Numbered from the stretch's first letter, positions 1-8,956 are shown. The stretch is 64,000 nucleotides of DNA from Lawsonella sp012842085 (GCA_036749735.1 DAINXV010000002.1:361658-425657), one strand, 5' to 3'. The notes: generated by a model from the sequence alone, not told the origin. A program made the numbers and translations.

Positions 1-285
1 GCACAAAAAAATGCTGGTCAACGTGCTAAATTTGAAATTGGATCATATGGAGTCGTGGTAGGTGCGACTGTAAAAGAGCCGCCTTATCTTGAAAATCTGG
101 GTGGTCCTGTCCTTATGCCGGGAGTTGGAGCACAAGGCGCCACGGCGGAAGATATTCGCCGTATTGTCGGTGACTCAGGTACTCTGGGCATTCCCAATGT
201 TTCGCGGGCAATATTGTCTGCGGGACCGGAAATAGAAAGCTTGACGGCAGTTTTAGAACAATTTAATCGGGATTATTTGGACTAA
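1..285 (+). CDS. pyrF: orotidine 5'-phosphate decarboxylase, C-terminal part (start outside window)
   Basis: This is the 3' end of a gene whose reading frame is open from base 1. The product decarboxylates OMP to UMP, the last step of de novo pyrimidine synthesis. The visible 94 residues include GSYGVVVGATV and, near residue 45, the MPGVGAQGA motif that forms the phosphate-binding loop of the actinobacterial (type 2) enzyme. It is followed by mihF, as in mycobacteria and corynebacteria, where pyrF ends a pyrimidine operon. The catalytic Asp-Lys motif lies upstream of the window and cannot be checked. Identification rests on the loop motif and on gene order. Confidence 0.88.
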   Translation, partial: AQKNAGQRAKFEIGSYGVVVGATVKEPPYLENLGGPVLMPGVGAQGATAEDIRRIVGDSGTLGIPNVSRAILSAGPEIESLTAVLEQFNRDYLD

Positions 286-435
286 TCTGGAAAAACTGCC
301 GTTGTGTTGCGTTGTACCTGCAGATTTGGTGCTACGCTACTTAAGAAATAAAACGATACTGATGCTTTTTAGTGTCAAGTGTCCAGAACCGGGAATCCGA
401 GTTCTGAAGATGAAGATTATTGATACGGAGGAATC

Positions 436-756
436 GTGGCCCTTCCTAAATTGACCCCTGAACAGCGTGCCGCTGCTCTTGAAAAAGCTGCTGCCGCTCG
501 TCGCGCTCGTGCCGAGCTTAAGGAACGCCTGAAGAAGGGTGATACTGATCTTAAGACTGTTCTCAAGCAGGCTGAAGATGATGAGATCATCGGCAAGATG
601 AAAGTCTCTGCACTTCTTGAAGCGCTGCCCAAGGTGGGTAAGGTCAAGGCTCAGGAAATTATGACCGAACTAGAGATCGCTCCTACTCGTCGCCTCCGTG
701 GCCTGGGTGCCCGTCAGCGGGCCGCTTTGCTGGAGCGCTTTGGCTTCACCGAGTAA
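436..756 (+). CDS. mihF: mycobacterial-type integration host factor (nucleoid-associated protein)
   Basis: A 106-residue basic protein beginning at GTG behind a strong ribosome site (GGAGG at 427-431). It opens with ALPKLTPEQRAAALEKA, then an Ala/Arg-rich helix, and contains a helix-two-turn-helix-like region around LPKVGKVKAQEIM (about residues 64-76), the double-stranded DNA-binding core of mIHF. The family bends and compacts DNA and is essential in mycobacteria. Its place between pyrF and gmk is the conserved one. It is unrelated to the HU/IHF fold despite the name. High expression is likely from the strong ribosome site and regular codon use. Confidence 0.93.
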   Translation: MALPKLTPEQRAAALEKAAAARRARAELKERLKKGDTDLKTVLKQAEDDEIIGKMKVSALLEALPKVGKVKAQEIMTELEIAPTRRLRGLGARQRAALLERFGFTE

Positions 757-762
757 GTAGAC

Positions 763-1371
763 GTGTCTGTTGAGACTGAGTTGACTTTTAACGAAGCCTC
801 ACAAGATGAGACCTCACAGAAGGGCCGGCTGGTTGTTCTAGCTGGTCCTTCTGCTGTAGGGAAGTCAACAATTGTGCAGCGGCTTCGGAAAGAGTTACCG
901 GAGTTATATTTTTCAGTATCCGCAACAACCCGCGACCCGCGACCCGGTGAGGTCGACGGCGAAGACTATCACTTCGTCACTAAAGAAGCTTTTCAAGAGC
1001 TTATTGACACCGACCAACTACTAGAGTGGGCTGACATTCATAGCGGCTTACAACGGTCAGGAACACCCCGGCAACCCATAGTGGATGCCTTACAACAAGG
1101 TTTACCTGTGCTTGTGGAAGTAGATTTGGCTGGTGCACGGCAAATTCGTAAAAGTATGCCGGAAGCTTTCCATGTTTTTTTAGCGCCTCCGAGCTGGGAG
1201 GAGCTAGTAAAGCGTTTAGTCAGTCGCGGTACTGAATCGCAAGAGGTTATTCAACGAAGATTGAATACGGCAAAAGCGGAACTGGAAGCACAATCAGAGT
1301 TTGACCGCATTGTGGTTAATGATGATTTGGATCGAGCCGTCGCAGAGCTTGTCTCTTGCTGGTCAAATTAA
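763..1371 (+). CDS. gmk: guanylate kinase
   Basis: A 202-residue enzyme that phosphorylates GMP or dGMP to GDP with ATP. The P-loop GPSAVGKST is at residues 28-36, followed by SATTRDPRPGE, the GMP-binding segment typical of the family, and a LEWADIHSG stretch in the GMP-binding lid. Length matches the usual 190-210 residues. The GTG start lies only 6 bases after the mihF stop with no clear ribosome site, so translation is probably coupled to mihF. An alternative downstream start is unlikely because no other start codon precedes the P-loop. Operon partners are mihF upstream and rpoZ downstream. Confidence 0.95.
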   Translation: MSVETELTFNEASQDETSQKGRLVVLAGPSAVGKSTIVQRLRKELPELYFSVSATTRDPRPGEVDGEDYHFVTKEAFQELIDTDQLLEWADIHSGLQRSGTPRQPIVDALQQGLPVLVEVDLAGARQIRKSMPEAFHVFLAPPSWEELVKRLVSRGTESQEVIQRRLNTAKAELEAQSEFDRIVVNDDLDRAVAELVSCWSN

Positions 1372-1392
1372 TCAATCCGATTTATTTGCCTG

Positions 1393-1431
1393 AAAGGGTG
1401 CTTACCTCTACAGTTAATTAGGTAACCTTTT
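1393..1431 (+). terminator. weak terminator-like hairpin after gmk
   Basis: An imperfect inverted repeat (GGTGCTTACCT pairing with AGGTAACC across about 12 loop bases) is followed by five T residues. It lies between gmk and rpoZ and could attenuate read-through. The stem has a bulge, so this is tentative. Confidence 0.35.
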
Positions 1432-1453
1432 TCGGCAGACGGAGGCACGAAAC

Positions 1454-1747
1454 GTGGCTGAACAAAGCCTAAACGAGGGTCTCGCAGCACCGAAGCCCTA
1501 TGAACCACCGGAGGGCATTACTGACCCACCGCTTGATGAACTTCTTGGGAAAGTATCATCCAAGTACGCTCTAGTGGTTTTCGCTGCTAAAAGAGCCCGT
1601 CAAATTAACGACTATTACAACCAGTTGGCTGAAGGCATTCTTGAATATGTCGGACCACTGGTCGAGCCTTGTCTTCACGAGAAGCCATTGTCGATCGCAC
1701 TACGTGAGATTGACTCCGACCTTCTCGAATACACCGAAGGCGAATAG
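1454..1747 (+). CDS. rpoZ: DNA-directed RNA polymerase omega subunit
   Basis: A 97-residue protein starting at GTG 13 bases after GGAGG (1441-1445). Omega helps assemble the beta' subunit and stabilises RNA polymerase. The diagnostic core is ITDPPLDELLGKVSSKYALV followed by AAKRARQINDYYNQL (about residues 21-58), closely matching the mycobacterial omega family; the acidic C-terminal tail is also typical. It follows gmk as in nearly all actinobacteria. The next gene in most relatives, coaBC (dfp), is not here; instead a strong terminator separates rpoZ from metK. Confidence 0.94.
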   Translation: MAEQSLNEGLAAPKPYEPPEGITDPPLDELLGKVSSKYALVVFAAKRARQINDYYNQLAEGILEYVGPLVEPCLHEKPLSIALREIDSDLLEYTEGE

Positions 1748-1757
1748 TAAATAGCTT

Positions 1758-1800
1758 AAAAGAGGGCCAGCACTACAGGTGCTGGCCCTCTTTTTATTTT
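1758..1800 (+). terminator. strong rho-independent terminator after rpoZ
   Basis: A perfect 13-bp stem (1761-1773 with 1779-1791) encloses a 5-base loop and runs into TTTTTATTTT. It closes the mihF-gmk-rpoZ unit just where coaBC would normally continue it. Confidence 0.92.
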
Positions 1801-1934
1801 AAAATCGTTTTCCATCGCTGCTGTTGACTAGGTATTACTTTGATTAGCAAGTAAGCTAGATCTTTGCGGTGAGCGGCTCTCAGCGTAGGTCACCGGACAC
1901 ATTGTGGAATAGAGGGCTGGAAAGAGGATTAAAA

Positions 1935-3143
1935 GTGAGTGAAGTTAGACGACTCTTTACTAGCGAGTCGGTCACTGAAGGGCATCCCGACAAAATGTGC
2001 GATGCAATTAGTGATACTCTTCTGGACGCCTACATGGCACAAGACCCTCAATCCCATGTTGCGATCGAAGCATTCGCTTGCACCGGCCAGGTTCATATTG
2101 CTGGAGAAGTTCGCAGCGACGCCAATGTTGATATCGACAAGACAGTTCGGGAAGCAATTATTGCCGTCGGCTATGACGATGTAGCTAAAGGCTTCGACGG
2201 TAACACCTGCGGCATAAATATTTCTATTGGTAAACAGTCCCAAGAAATTGCGGATGGCGTAGATGTGAGCCACGAAGTCCGCACTGATGAGGACCACGAT
2301 CAGCTTTCACTCCAAGGAGCTGGCGATCAGGGACTGATGTTCGGGTACGCGTGTACAGACACCCCGGAGCTTATGCCTTTGCCGATTGCGCTCTCACACC
2401 GGCTATCGCGGCAGCTTGCCGATGTACGGAAACAGAATGTCGTGGATTATCTGCGGCCTGACGGCAAAACTCAGGTGACTATTGAATACGACGGAAACGA
2501 CGCTGTCCGTCTCGATACTGTAGTCATCTCAGCCCAGCATGATCCCGGAATTGATCTTGCTAGCCAGTTAAAACCCGACATTGTGGAGCATGTTTTAACT
2601 CCTGTGCTTTCCTCGTTGGAGGACTCCAGCCTCGATATTGCTGATCCCACTTTGCTGGTGAATCCCTCCGGTTCCTTCATTGTGGGTGGCCCCATGAGTG
2701 ATGCGGGCCTGACTGGTCGCAAAATTATTGTGGATACCTATGGGGGAATGGCACGCCATGGTGGCGGCGCATTTTCTGGTAAGGACCCCTCCAAGGTTGA
2801 CCGTTCTGCTGCATACGCCTTGCGCTGGGTCGCCAAGAACGTCGTTGCTGCAGGACTCGCTGACCGGGTGGAAGTGCAAGTCGCTTACGCTATTGGCAAA
2901 GCAGCGCCCGTCGGTTTGTTTGTTGAAACTTTTGGCACCGAAAAGTGCGATCCGCTGCGTATCCAGAGCGCGATCCAAGAAGTGTTTGATCTGCGCCCAG
3001 CTGCCATCATCAAAGACCTCGACTTGCTGCGTCCCACCTACCGCCCAACAGCTGCTTACGGCCATTTCGGGCGCATCGATATTGATGCTCCTTGGGAGAA
3101 CACAGATCGGGCTCAGGAACTTGCTGCTGCGGCTGGCTTGTAG
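1935..3143 (+). CDS. metK: S-adenosylmethionine synthetase
   Basis: A 402-residue enzyme that makes S-adenosylmethionine from methionine and ATP. I chose the GTG at 1935 because it follows AAAGAGG at a suitable distance and gives the family N-terminus VSEVRRLFTSESVTEGHPDK; the frame is open upstream to 1869 but that extension resembles nothing in the family. Landmarks are the methionine-binding SVTEGHPDK, the GAGDQGLMFGYA motif, and the P-loop-like GGGAFSGKDPSKVDRSAAY near residue 280. A separate transcription unit is indicated by the upstream terminator. priA follows after about 60 bases. Confidence 0.96.
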   Translation: MSEVRRLFTSESVTEGHPDKMCDAISDTLLDAYMAQDPQSHVAIEAFACTGQVHIAGEVRSDANVDIDKTVREAIIAVGYDDVAKGFDGNTCGINISIGKQSQEIADGVDVSHEVRTDEDHDQLSLQGAGDQGLMFGYACTDTPELMPLPIALSHRLSRQLADVRKQNVVDYLRPDGKTQVTIEYDGNDAVRLDTVVISAQHDPGIDLASQLKPDIVEHVLTPVLSSLEDSSLDIADPTLLVNPSGSFIVGGPMSDAGLTGRKIIVDTYGGMARHGGGAFSGKDPSKVDRSAAYALRWVAKNVVAAGLADRVEVQVAYAIGKAAPVGLFVETFGTEKCDPLRIQSAIQEVFDLRPAAIIKDLDLLRPTYRPTAAYGHFGRIDIDAPWENTDRAQELAAAAGL

Positions 3144-3203
3144 ACCTTAGTTTCGTTTTCAGCAGAACTTTCGGGCCGGTTATTTCTGGTATGAATAGTT
3201 AAT

Positions 3204-5255
3204 ATGACCGAAAGTTCAGCAGTTCCCGTAAAAGATCCCATTGCCCGGGTTCTTCCGCTGTTGGATGTTCCCCACCTCGATCGCGTCTTTGATTACGCAG
3301 TTCCTGAGGAACTTTCGGAAGAAGCTCAACCTGGTGTCAGAGTGCAAGTCCGGTTCAGTGGACGCCTTGTTGAAGGCTACATTGTGGAAAGAGCTGCTAC
3401 CAGTGATTTTGGTGGCACTTTAGCGCCATTACGACGTGTCTACAGTTCCCACCAGATTTACGCGGGTGCATTCAAGGAACTTATTGAGTGGACAGCCCAC
3501 TACTACGCAGGCACAAGAGCAGACGTTTTGCGGCTGGCTGTTCCGAAGCGTGTCGCCCGTGTTGATGCGGAAAGCTTTGAACAAAGTGATGCTGCTGAAG
3601 TAACCGAGTCTCGTCCTTTAAAGGAGACGATTTCTGCGCAAAACATAGACGCGTGGAAAAAATATCGGTTTGGGGAAAGTTTCCTTAATGCACTCAAAAC
3701 TCAAACCGTGAAAGCTGCCTGGCAGCTGCTCCCACGAGAAGAAATAACAGCACGTCTAGCTGACATTATTAGGATCGCCCGCGCAAACAACGGTTCTGTT
3801 CTTCTAGTAGTTCCGGATCAGTTTGATTTGGATCCCGTTTTTAAAGAGTTGCAAAGGCTTCTCGGTAAAGAAAAAATAGGTCGCTTGGCGGCAGAGGATG
3901 GCCCCACTAAACGCTATAGAACGTGGTTAAACGCCTTTTATGGGATTAATGACGTGATTGTGGGAACACGTGCTGCTATGTTTGTTCCGCTTAAAAATCT
4001 TCACACCGTCATCATCTTTGATGAAGGCAATGACGTTTATGTAGATCCCCGGGCTCCCTATCCGCATGCTCCCAATATTCTTTTTCGGAGGGCACAAAAA
4101 GAACACGCTAACTATATTTCCGTGGGCTGGATGCCGTCGTTGGAGACTGCACACAAATTACGAAATAAGGAAATTCATCTGTTGGCCCCGGAGCGCGCAG
4201 TATTGAAAGAGTTATTACCCCGCATTGCGGCTCCTGGTGATTCCGAACAAGCTTTAGAAAGGGATCCGCTTGCGAGGGCTGCTCGCATTCCACAAATAGC
4301 TTTTATTTCTGTTCGAGAGGCATTGGAACGGGGAGAACCAGTTGTCTTTCAGGTGCCGCGACGGGGCAACGTACCGCATTTGGTGTGCCAACATTGCCAC
4401 GAGAAAGCTCGCTGCCGGCATTGCGGCGGACCACTGATGCTTCCCGAAAAAGATGGCTCCAAAAATGACCATGTTTTTCCGACCTGTCGCTGGTGTGGTG
4501 AGCGAGAAAAATTATTTACCTGCCCGAATTGTGGTGGGCATAGTCTGCGAGCGACGGTGAAAGGCGCTAGCCGCACAGCAGAAGAACTGGGACGCGCGTT
4601 TCCTGGCTTCCCTGTAGTGCTCTCCTACGGAGACAAGGATAAACGGCGTGTCCGCATCGATGATAAGGCTTGCGTAGTTGTTTCTACTCCCGGTAGTGAA
4701 CCGACTGCCCCCAACGGTTACGGTGCAGCCATTATGTTGGATGCGTGGGCTTTACTGAACAGACCAGAGCTGGGGGTTGACGAAGATACGGCCCGCAAGT
4801 GGTGGAATCTTGTCGGGAAGGTGCGTTCTGCAGAAAACGGGGGAGAGGCCATTATTGTCGGGGATCCCACGCACCCAATTATTCAGGGAATGATCCGTGG
4901 CAATAGTGCTGGCCTTGCGGAAAGGATGCTGGACGAGCGGGCTGAAGTCGACCTACCGCCGTTTTCGCACTTTATTGCGGTTGACGGCGCTTATGCAGCT
5001 GTTTCCGATTTCGTCTCCGCCCTAGATTTGGACACCAACTCTGGTGCAATGGTGCTTGGCCCCATGGACCTTCCTGTTTTTGAACGTAAAGTGGCCGGAG
5101 CAGAAATACCTGATCCGACCAGAATGATTATTAAAGTTCACTCCTCCAATTTCGACAGCGTTATTTCTCATGTTCGAAAAATGATTCGCTATCGTTCCAC
5201 CAACGCTAAAAACGTGCCGGTGCGGGTCCAGGTTGACCCCATTCATTTGGGTTAG
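3204..5255 (+). CDS. priA: PriA-like primosomal protein N', ATPase motifs degenerate
   Basis: A 683-residue protein of the actinobacterial PriA type. It has the N-terminal DNA-binding region starting VLPLLDVPHLDRVFDY, a helicase-like core, and zinc-binding cysteines CQHCHEKARCRHCG and CRWCGEREKLFTCPNCGG around residues 393-450. The Walker A lysine motif of true PriA is missing: the matching region reads ARLADIIRIARANNGSVLL, and the DEAH box is IFDEGND. The family's 'probable primosomal protein N'' in mycobacteria is known to have lost these motifs, so it is unlikely to be an active helicase and may act as a structural replication-restart factor. It lies between metK and def as expected. Confidence 0.88.
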   Translation: MTESSAVPVKDPIARVLPLLDVPHLDRVFDYAVPEELSEEAQPGVRVQVRFSGRLVEGYIVERAATSDFGGTLAPLRRVYSSHQIYAGAFKELIEWTAHYYAGTRADVLRLAVPKRVARVDAESFEQSDAAEVTESRPLKETISAQNIDAWKKYRFGESFLNALKTQTVKAAWQLLPREEITARLADIIRIARANNGSVLLVVPDQFDLDPVFKELQRLLGKEKIGRLAAEDGPTKRYRTWLNAFYGINDVIVGTRAAMFVPLKNLHTVIIFDEGNDVYVDPRAPYPHAPNILFRRAQKEHANYISVGWMPSLETAHKLRNKEIHLLAPERAVLKELLPRIAAPGDSEQALERDPLARAARIPQIAFISVREALERGEPVVFQVPRRGNVPHLVCQHCHEKARCRHCGGPLMLPEKDGSKNDHVFPTCRWCGEREKLFTCPNCGGHSLRATVKGASRTAEELGRAFPGFPVVLSYGDKDKRRVRIDDKACVVVSTPGSEPTAPNGYGAAIMLDAWALLNRPELGVDEDTARKWWNLVGKVRSAENGGEAIIVGDPTHPIIQGMIRGNSAGLAERMLDERAEVDLPPFSHFIAVDGAYAAVSDFVSALDLDTNSGAMVLGPMDLPVFERKVAGAEIPDPTRMIIKVHSSNFDSVISHVRKMIRYRSTNAKNVPVRVQVDPIHLG

Positions 5256-5300
5256 TGCCCAACACGGTAGACTTGTAATCACTGTCACGAAAGGATCGTT

Positions 5301-5810
5301 ATGGCTGTTTTACCTGTTCGCCTTTTCCCGGATCCCGTACTGCGTACCCAAGCAGAAGAAGTCACTACTTTTGATAGTGATTTAGAAAAACTAGTGTCCG
5401 ACATGATGGACACCATGTACGACGACGGCGGGGTTGGTTTGGCTGCTCCGCAGGTGGGTATTTCCAAACGCGTATTCGTCTTTGACTGTGGTGACGGAGT
5501 TAAAGGACACATTATTAATCCGGTGTGGAAAGAAGTGGGCTCAGAGACTCAATTTGATACTGAGGGATGCCTATCTGTACCCGGAATTTATGGTGAAGTT
5601 GAGCGCTTTAGCGACATTGAAGTTGTGGGCAAAGACGTTCACGGTAACGAGATTTCTTACGATGCCTCTGGTCTTTTTGCGCGCTGTGTCCAACACGAAA
5701 CTGATCACCTCAACGGAAAAATGTTTATGCAAGCAATGACTCCCGAGAACCGTAAGAAAGCGATGGCGGAGATTCGGCAAGCGCCCTGGTTTGGTAAAAC
5801 CGTTAAATAG
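5301..5810 (+). CDS. def: peptide deformylase
   Basis: A 169-residue metalloenzyme removing the formyl group from the N-terminal methionine of new proteins. All three family motifs are present: GVGLAAPQVG (about residue 46), EGCLSVPG (metal-binding Cys) and QHETDHLNG (metal-binding His pair and catalytic Glu). The ATG is preceded by AAAGGA, and a TAGACT box at 5268-5273 could be its -10 promoter. It is followed by fmt, the formyltransferase that adds the same formyl group, so the pair is functionally coupled. Confidence 0.96.
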   Translation: MAVLPVRLFPDPVLRTQAEEVTTFDSDLEKLVSDMMDTMYDDGGVGLAAPQVGISKRVFVFDCGDGVKGHIINPVWKEVGSETQFDTEGCLSVPGIYGEVERFSDIEVVGKDVHGNEISYDASGLFARCVQHETDHLNGKMFMQAMTPENRKKAMAEIRQAPWFGKTVK

Positions 5811-5847
5811 TACAGGCATAAACACCAGTTTGTAAGGAGCCGTTAGT

Positions 5848-6786
5848 TTGCGGATTGTTTTTGCAGGAACACCAGAAGCAGCTGTTCCAAGTCTGGAAGC
5901 TTTGCACAATTCACCTCGCCACGAGGTTGTAGCTGTCATTACCCAGCCGGATGCGCAGCGAGGACGGGGACGCAAAATTTCTCGGAGTGCGGTGGCGCAA
6001 AAAGCTGAAGAACTAGATATTCCGCTATTGCAACCAGAAAATGTTTCTGATCCGGAGTTTGTGCAAGAACTGGCTGCCTTGAAACCGGATTGCTGTCCCA
6101 TCGTGGCGTATGGTCAACTGCTTAAAACTAATGCTCTGGAAGTACCGAAGTTTGGTTGGATAAACCTGCATTTCTCTCTTCTACCTCTATGGAGAGGCGC
6201 AGCCCCAGTACAGTGGGCCATTCGGTCGGGGGACGAAGTGACCGGGGCATCCACATTCCTGCTGGATGAGGGAATGGACACGGGTCCCATTATCGGCACT
6301 ATTACAGAAACCATTGGCAGCGACGACACCACCGCAACCTTAATGGAGCGGCTCGCCCACCATGGCGCGAAATTACTGGTGGACAGTCTGGACGCAATCG
6401 AAAATGGGGTCGCTTCGCCACAGCCGCAGCAGCATAATGACGCAACCTACACCCGCAAGATTTCTACTGACGATGCGCATATTCGGTGGAATCTTCCTGC
6501 ACATATTGTGAGTCGCCAGATTCGTTCCGTAACACCGTTTCCTGGTGCGTGGACTACGTTAGATGAGAAACGCATGAAAATTGGTGCAGTCTCAGTTGCC
6601 GACCAGGAGCTCTCGGAAGAGAACGTCATTCCCGGTCAGATCCTTTTTACTGGTAAGAAACTTATGGTGAAAACAGCGGATAAATATTTGCACGTAAAAG
6701 AAATTCAGGCACCTGGGAAACGCATGATGAATGCTGCTGATTGGGCTAGGGGAGCTCGCTTAACAGGTAAAGAGGTACTGCAATGA
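5848..6786 (+). CDS. fmt: methionyl-tRNA formyltransferase
   Basis: A 312-residue enzyme that formylates initiator Met-tRNA using 10-formyltetrahydrofolate. The start is TTG at 5848, 8 bases after AAGGAG, giving the classic MRIVFAGTPEAAVPSL. The active-site region INLHFSLLPLWRGAAPVQWAI (with the key Asn and His) is near residue 110; Leu replaces the Arg usually seen in LPRWRG. The second half is the C-terminal tRNA-binding domain. It overlaps rsmB by four bases (ATGA), indicating coupled translation. Confidence 0.95.
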   Translation: MRIVFAGTPEAAVPSLEALHNSPRHEVVAVITQPDAQRGRGRKISRSAVAQKAEELDIPLLQPENVSDPEFVQELAALKPDCCPIVAYGQLLKTNALEVPKFGWINLHFSLLPLWRGAAPVQWAIRSGDEVTGASTFLLDEGMDTGPIIGTITETIGSDDTTATLMERLAHHGAKLLVDSLDAIENGVASPQPQQHNDATYTRKISTDDAHIRWNLPAHIVSRQIRSVTPFPGAWTTLDEKRMKIGAVSVADQELSEENVIPGQILFTGKKLMVKTADKYLHVKEIQAPGKRMMNAADWARGARLTGKEVLQ

Positions 6787-8264
6787 GCGGCGGCTTTAGA
6801 GCTCATTCACGGCGTCAAAAAAGTAAGGCAAAGGCGCAGAGCAAACCGCCTGCCAAAGAAAGCCATGCACATCGCCGGAAGGGCGCCGTACAACGGGATG
6901 CTGCCCGTGAGTGCGCGTTAGCTGTTGTCAGGGGTGTTCGAGCAGACGACGCTTACGCAAATATTTTGCTATCACAGGAGCTGCGCCAGCGGCGCCTCAA
7001 TAAACAGGACGCCGCATTCGCTACAGAACTTGCTAACGGTACGGTGCGGGCACAGGGGATTCTAGATCCTGTTATTGAAGCTGCTGCGCAGCGGCCAGTA
7101 TCCGATATTGATGGCGACTTGTTGGATGTATTGCGGCTGGGGACCTATCAGTTGCTGCGGACTAATGTGCCACCTCACGCAGCGGTTTCTACGTCTACCG
7201 AGCTGGTGCGTGGAGAACGGGGACAAGGAGCCGCCGGCTTCGTTAATGCAGTTTTGCGTTCTGTGTCCCGCAAAACACCAGAGGAGTGGATGGAGGAGTG
7301 TGCCCCAAGCTACCGTAAGGATCCGCTGGGAGCCGTAGCCTATAAAACTTCGCACCCACGTTGGATTGCCGAAGCGTTCAAAGATTCTTTGGCTGCCGAA
7401 GGTAAAGAGGACGAGCTTTCGGAGGCGCTTGCCGCCGATGATGAACGGCCCATCGTGCATTTGGTTGCTTTGCCTGGTTTAGTAACCGCTGCAGAACTCG
7501 CTGCCACGACGGGGGGAGAACAGGGCACTCTGAGCGACTATGCCGTGCACCTTGTTGAGGGAGGCAATCCCGGACGGCTGCAGGTTGTTCGGGAAGGTCT
7601 CGCTAGAGTCCAGGACGAAGGCTCGCAAGTAGTGGCACGCACACTAGTTAAGGCGGGGGACAGTGAGCCCCAGGCGGGGGACGTGTGGCTGGATCTATGT
7701 GCGGGGCCAGGAGGCAAAGCCGCCTTGTTGGGAGCTGAAGCAGCTGTTGTCGGCGCACACGTTGTGGCAGTGGAGCCTGTTCCGCATCGTGCGAAACTCG
7801 TGCGGCAGGCGACTGCGGATCTTCCCGTAACTGTAGTGGAAGCAGATGGCACCACAATCACCGCGGCAGAACTCGGATACCCCGATGGTTTTGACCGTGT
7901 TCTGGTCGACGCGCCGTGTTCTGGGCTGGGGTCGTTGCGGCGGCGTCCCGAATCACGCTGGCGACGCCAAGCAGACGATTTAGAGGAGCTGACGGAACTG
8001 CAGCGGGGGCTGCTTCGCAACGCTATGAAGCTCGTTAACGAGCAGGGCTATGTGGCTTACTCAACATGCTCACCCCACGTTTCGGAAACCCGTTTGGTGG
8101 TGCGTAGCGTGGCGGACGAAACCGGAGCGTCCATTATCGACGCCACCCAATATGTGGGTGTAGATGCGGACGTCTATAGCGCACCGTTTGTTCAACTCTG
8201 GCCGCATCGGCATGGCACCGACGCAATGTTTGTTTCGCTCATGCAAAGGGCGGAAGAAAAGTAG
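6783..8264 (+). CDS. rsmB: 16S rRNA (cytosine-967 C5) methyltransferase
   Basis: A 493-residue RsmB/Fmu-type enzyme. A basic N-terminal tail (residues 1-40) precedes a NusB-like RNA-binding domain (about 40-190) and a Rossmann methyltransferase domain. SAM-binding LDLCAGPGGKAALLG is near residue 305, and the two catalytic cysteines lie in DAPCSGLGSLRR and YSTCSPHVSET. It overlaps fmt by four bases. The fmt-rsmB-rpe order is conserved in the group. Confidence 0.94.
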   Translation: MSGGFRAHSRRQKSKAKAQSKPPAKESHAHRRKGAVQRDAARECALAVVRGVRADDAYANILLSQELRQRRLNKQDAAFATELANGTVRAQGILDPVIEAAAQRPVSDIDGDLLDVLRLGTYQLLRTNVPPHAAVSTSTELVRGERGQGAAGFVNAVLRSVSRKTPEEWMEECAPSYRKDPLGAVAYKTSHPRWIAEAFKDSLAAEGKEDELSEALAADDERPIVHLVALPGLVTAAELAATTGGEQGTLSDYAVHLVEGGNPGRLQVVREGLARVQDEGSQVVARTLVKAGDSEPQAGDVWLDLCAGPGGKAALLGAEAAVVGAHVVAVEPVPHRAKLVRQATADLPVTVVEADGTTITAAELGYPDGFDRVLVDAPCSGLGSLRRRPESRWRRQADDLEELTELQRGLLRNAMKLVNEQGYVAYSTCSPHVSETRLVVRSVADETGASIIDATQYVGVDADVYSAPFVQLWPHRHGTDAMFVSLMQRAEEK

Positions 8265-8273
8265 CTCGTTCAG

Positions 8274-8285
8274 TACCATAAAGGT
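8274..8285 (+). promoter_or_regulatory. candidate leaderless promoter of rpe (-10 box)
   Basis: TACCAT at 8274-8279 fits the actinobacterial -10 consensus TANNNT and lies 6 bases before the rpe ATG, so transcription would begin at or next to the start codon. There is only a very close AAAGG, too near to act as a normal ribosome site. Confidence 0.4.
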
Positions 8286-8948
8286 ATGCAAACAAAACCT
8301 ATTATTGCCCCGTCAATCCTATCCGCAGACTTCGCTTATTTAGGGCGCGACGTCGCTGAAATTAGCACTGCCGATTGGGTCCATTTCGATGTTATGGATG
8401 GACATTTCGTCCCCAACTTGTCGTTTGGTCTTCCCGTTATGAAAGCAGTCAAGAACGTCACCGACATGCCACTGGACTGCCATTTGATGATTGAAAACCC
8501 CGAAAAATGGGCTCCAGATTACGCTAAAGCCGGTGCTTATAATGTGACCTTCCATGTTGAGGCCACAGACGATCCTGTTGCGTTATGTAAGACGCTGCGC
8601 GATTTGGGGAGCAAGGCCAGTATTTCGATAAAACCTAACACCCCTATCGAACCCTATCTCGACATGCTAGAACACGTAGATATGGTGCTCGTGATGAGTG
8701 TTGAACCTGGTTTTGGGGGACAGTCCTTCATGCCCGAGGTACTGCCCAAAGTGGAGACTTTGCGGAAAACCATCGATGAACGCGGTCTCGACACCCTTAT
8801 TCAGATAGATGGTGGAATATCCGCTAAAACAATCGGTGAATCGTATGCAGCTGGCGTTGATTGTTTTGTCGCCGGCTCTGCTGTATACAACCAGAAAGAC
8901 CGCGCTGCCGCCATTCAAGAATTACGGGATGCCGCAGTCGCCGGATAG
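8286..8948 (+). CDS. rpe: ribulose-phosphate 3-epimerase
   Basis: A 220-residue TIM-barrel enzyme interconverting ribulose 5-phosphate and xylulose 5-phosphate in the non-oxidative pentose phosphate pathway. It begins KPIIAPSILSADFAYLG, has the metal-binding HFDVMDGHFVPN, then CHLMIENPE, MSVEPGFGGQ and QIDGGISAKT, each a family motif carrying catalytic or metal-binding residues. It sits directly before ribD, which draws on ribulose 5-phosphate-derived precursors. With tal and tkt in this window it supports a working non-oxidative branch. Confidence 0.96.
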   Translation: MQTKPIIAPSILSADFAYLGRDVAEISTADWVHFDVMDGHFVPNLSFGLPVMKAVKNVTDMPLDCHLMIENPEKWAPDYAKAGAYNVTFHVEATDDPVALCKTLRDLGSKASISIKPNTPIEPYLDMLEHVDMVLVMSVEPGFGGQSFMPEVLPKVETLRKTIDERGLDTLIQIDGGISAKTIGESYAAGVDCFVAGSAVYNQKDRAAAIQELRDAAVAG

Positions 8949-8956
8949 AAGTTTTC

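Noticed and set aside
417..647. Reverse-strand open frame opposite mihF
   Set aside because: It lies entirely within the well-supported mihF gene and its translation is a Ser/Arg/Ala-rich shadow with no family features.
1801..1934. SAM riboswitch upstream of metK
   Set aside because: The gap is short and shows none of the long conserved SAM-I or SAM-II/IV helices; only a ribosome site is evident.
3204..5255. priA as a pseudogene because helicase motifs are missing
   Set aside because: The frame is intact over 683 codons, and loss of these motifs is a known trait of actinobacterial PriA.
7538..8020. Reverse-strand open frame within rsmB
   Set aside because: Low-complexity Ser/Arg/Pro translation opposite a clear methyltransferase domain.
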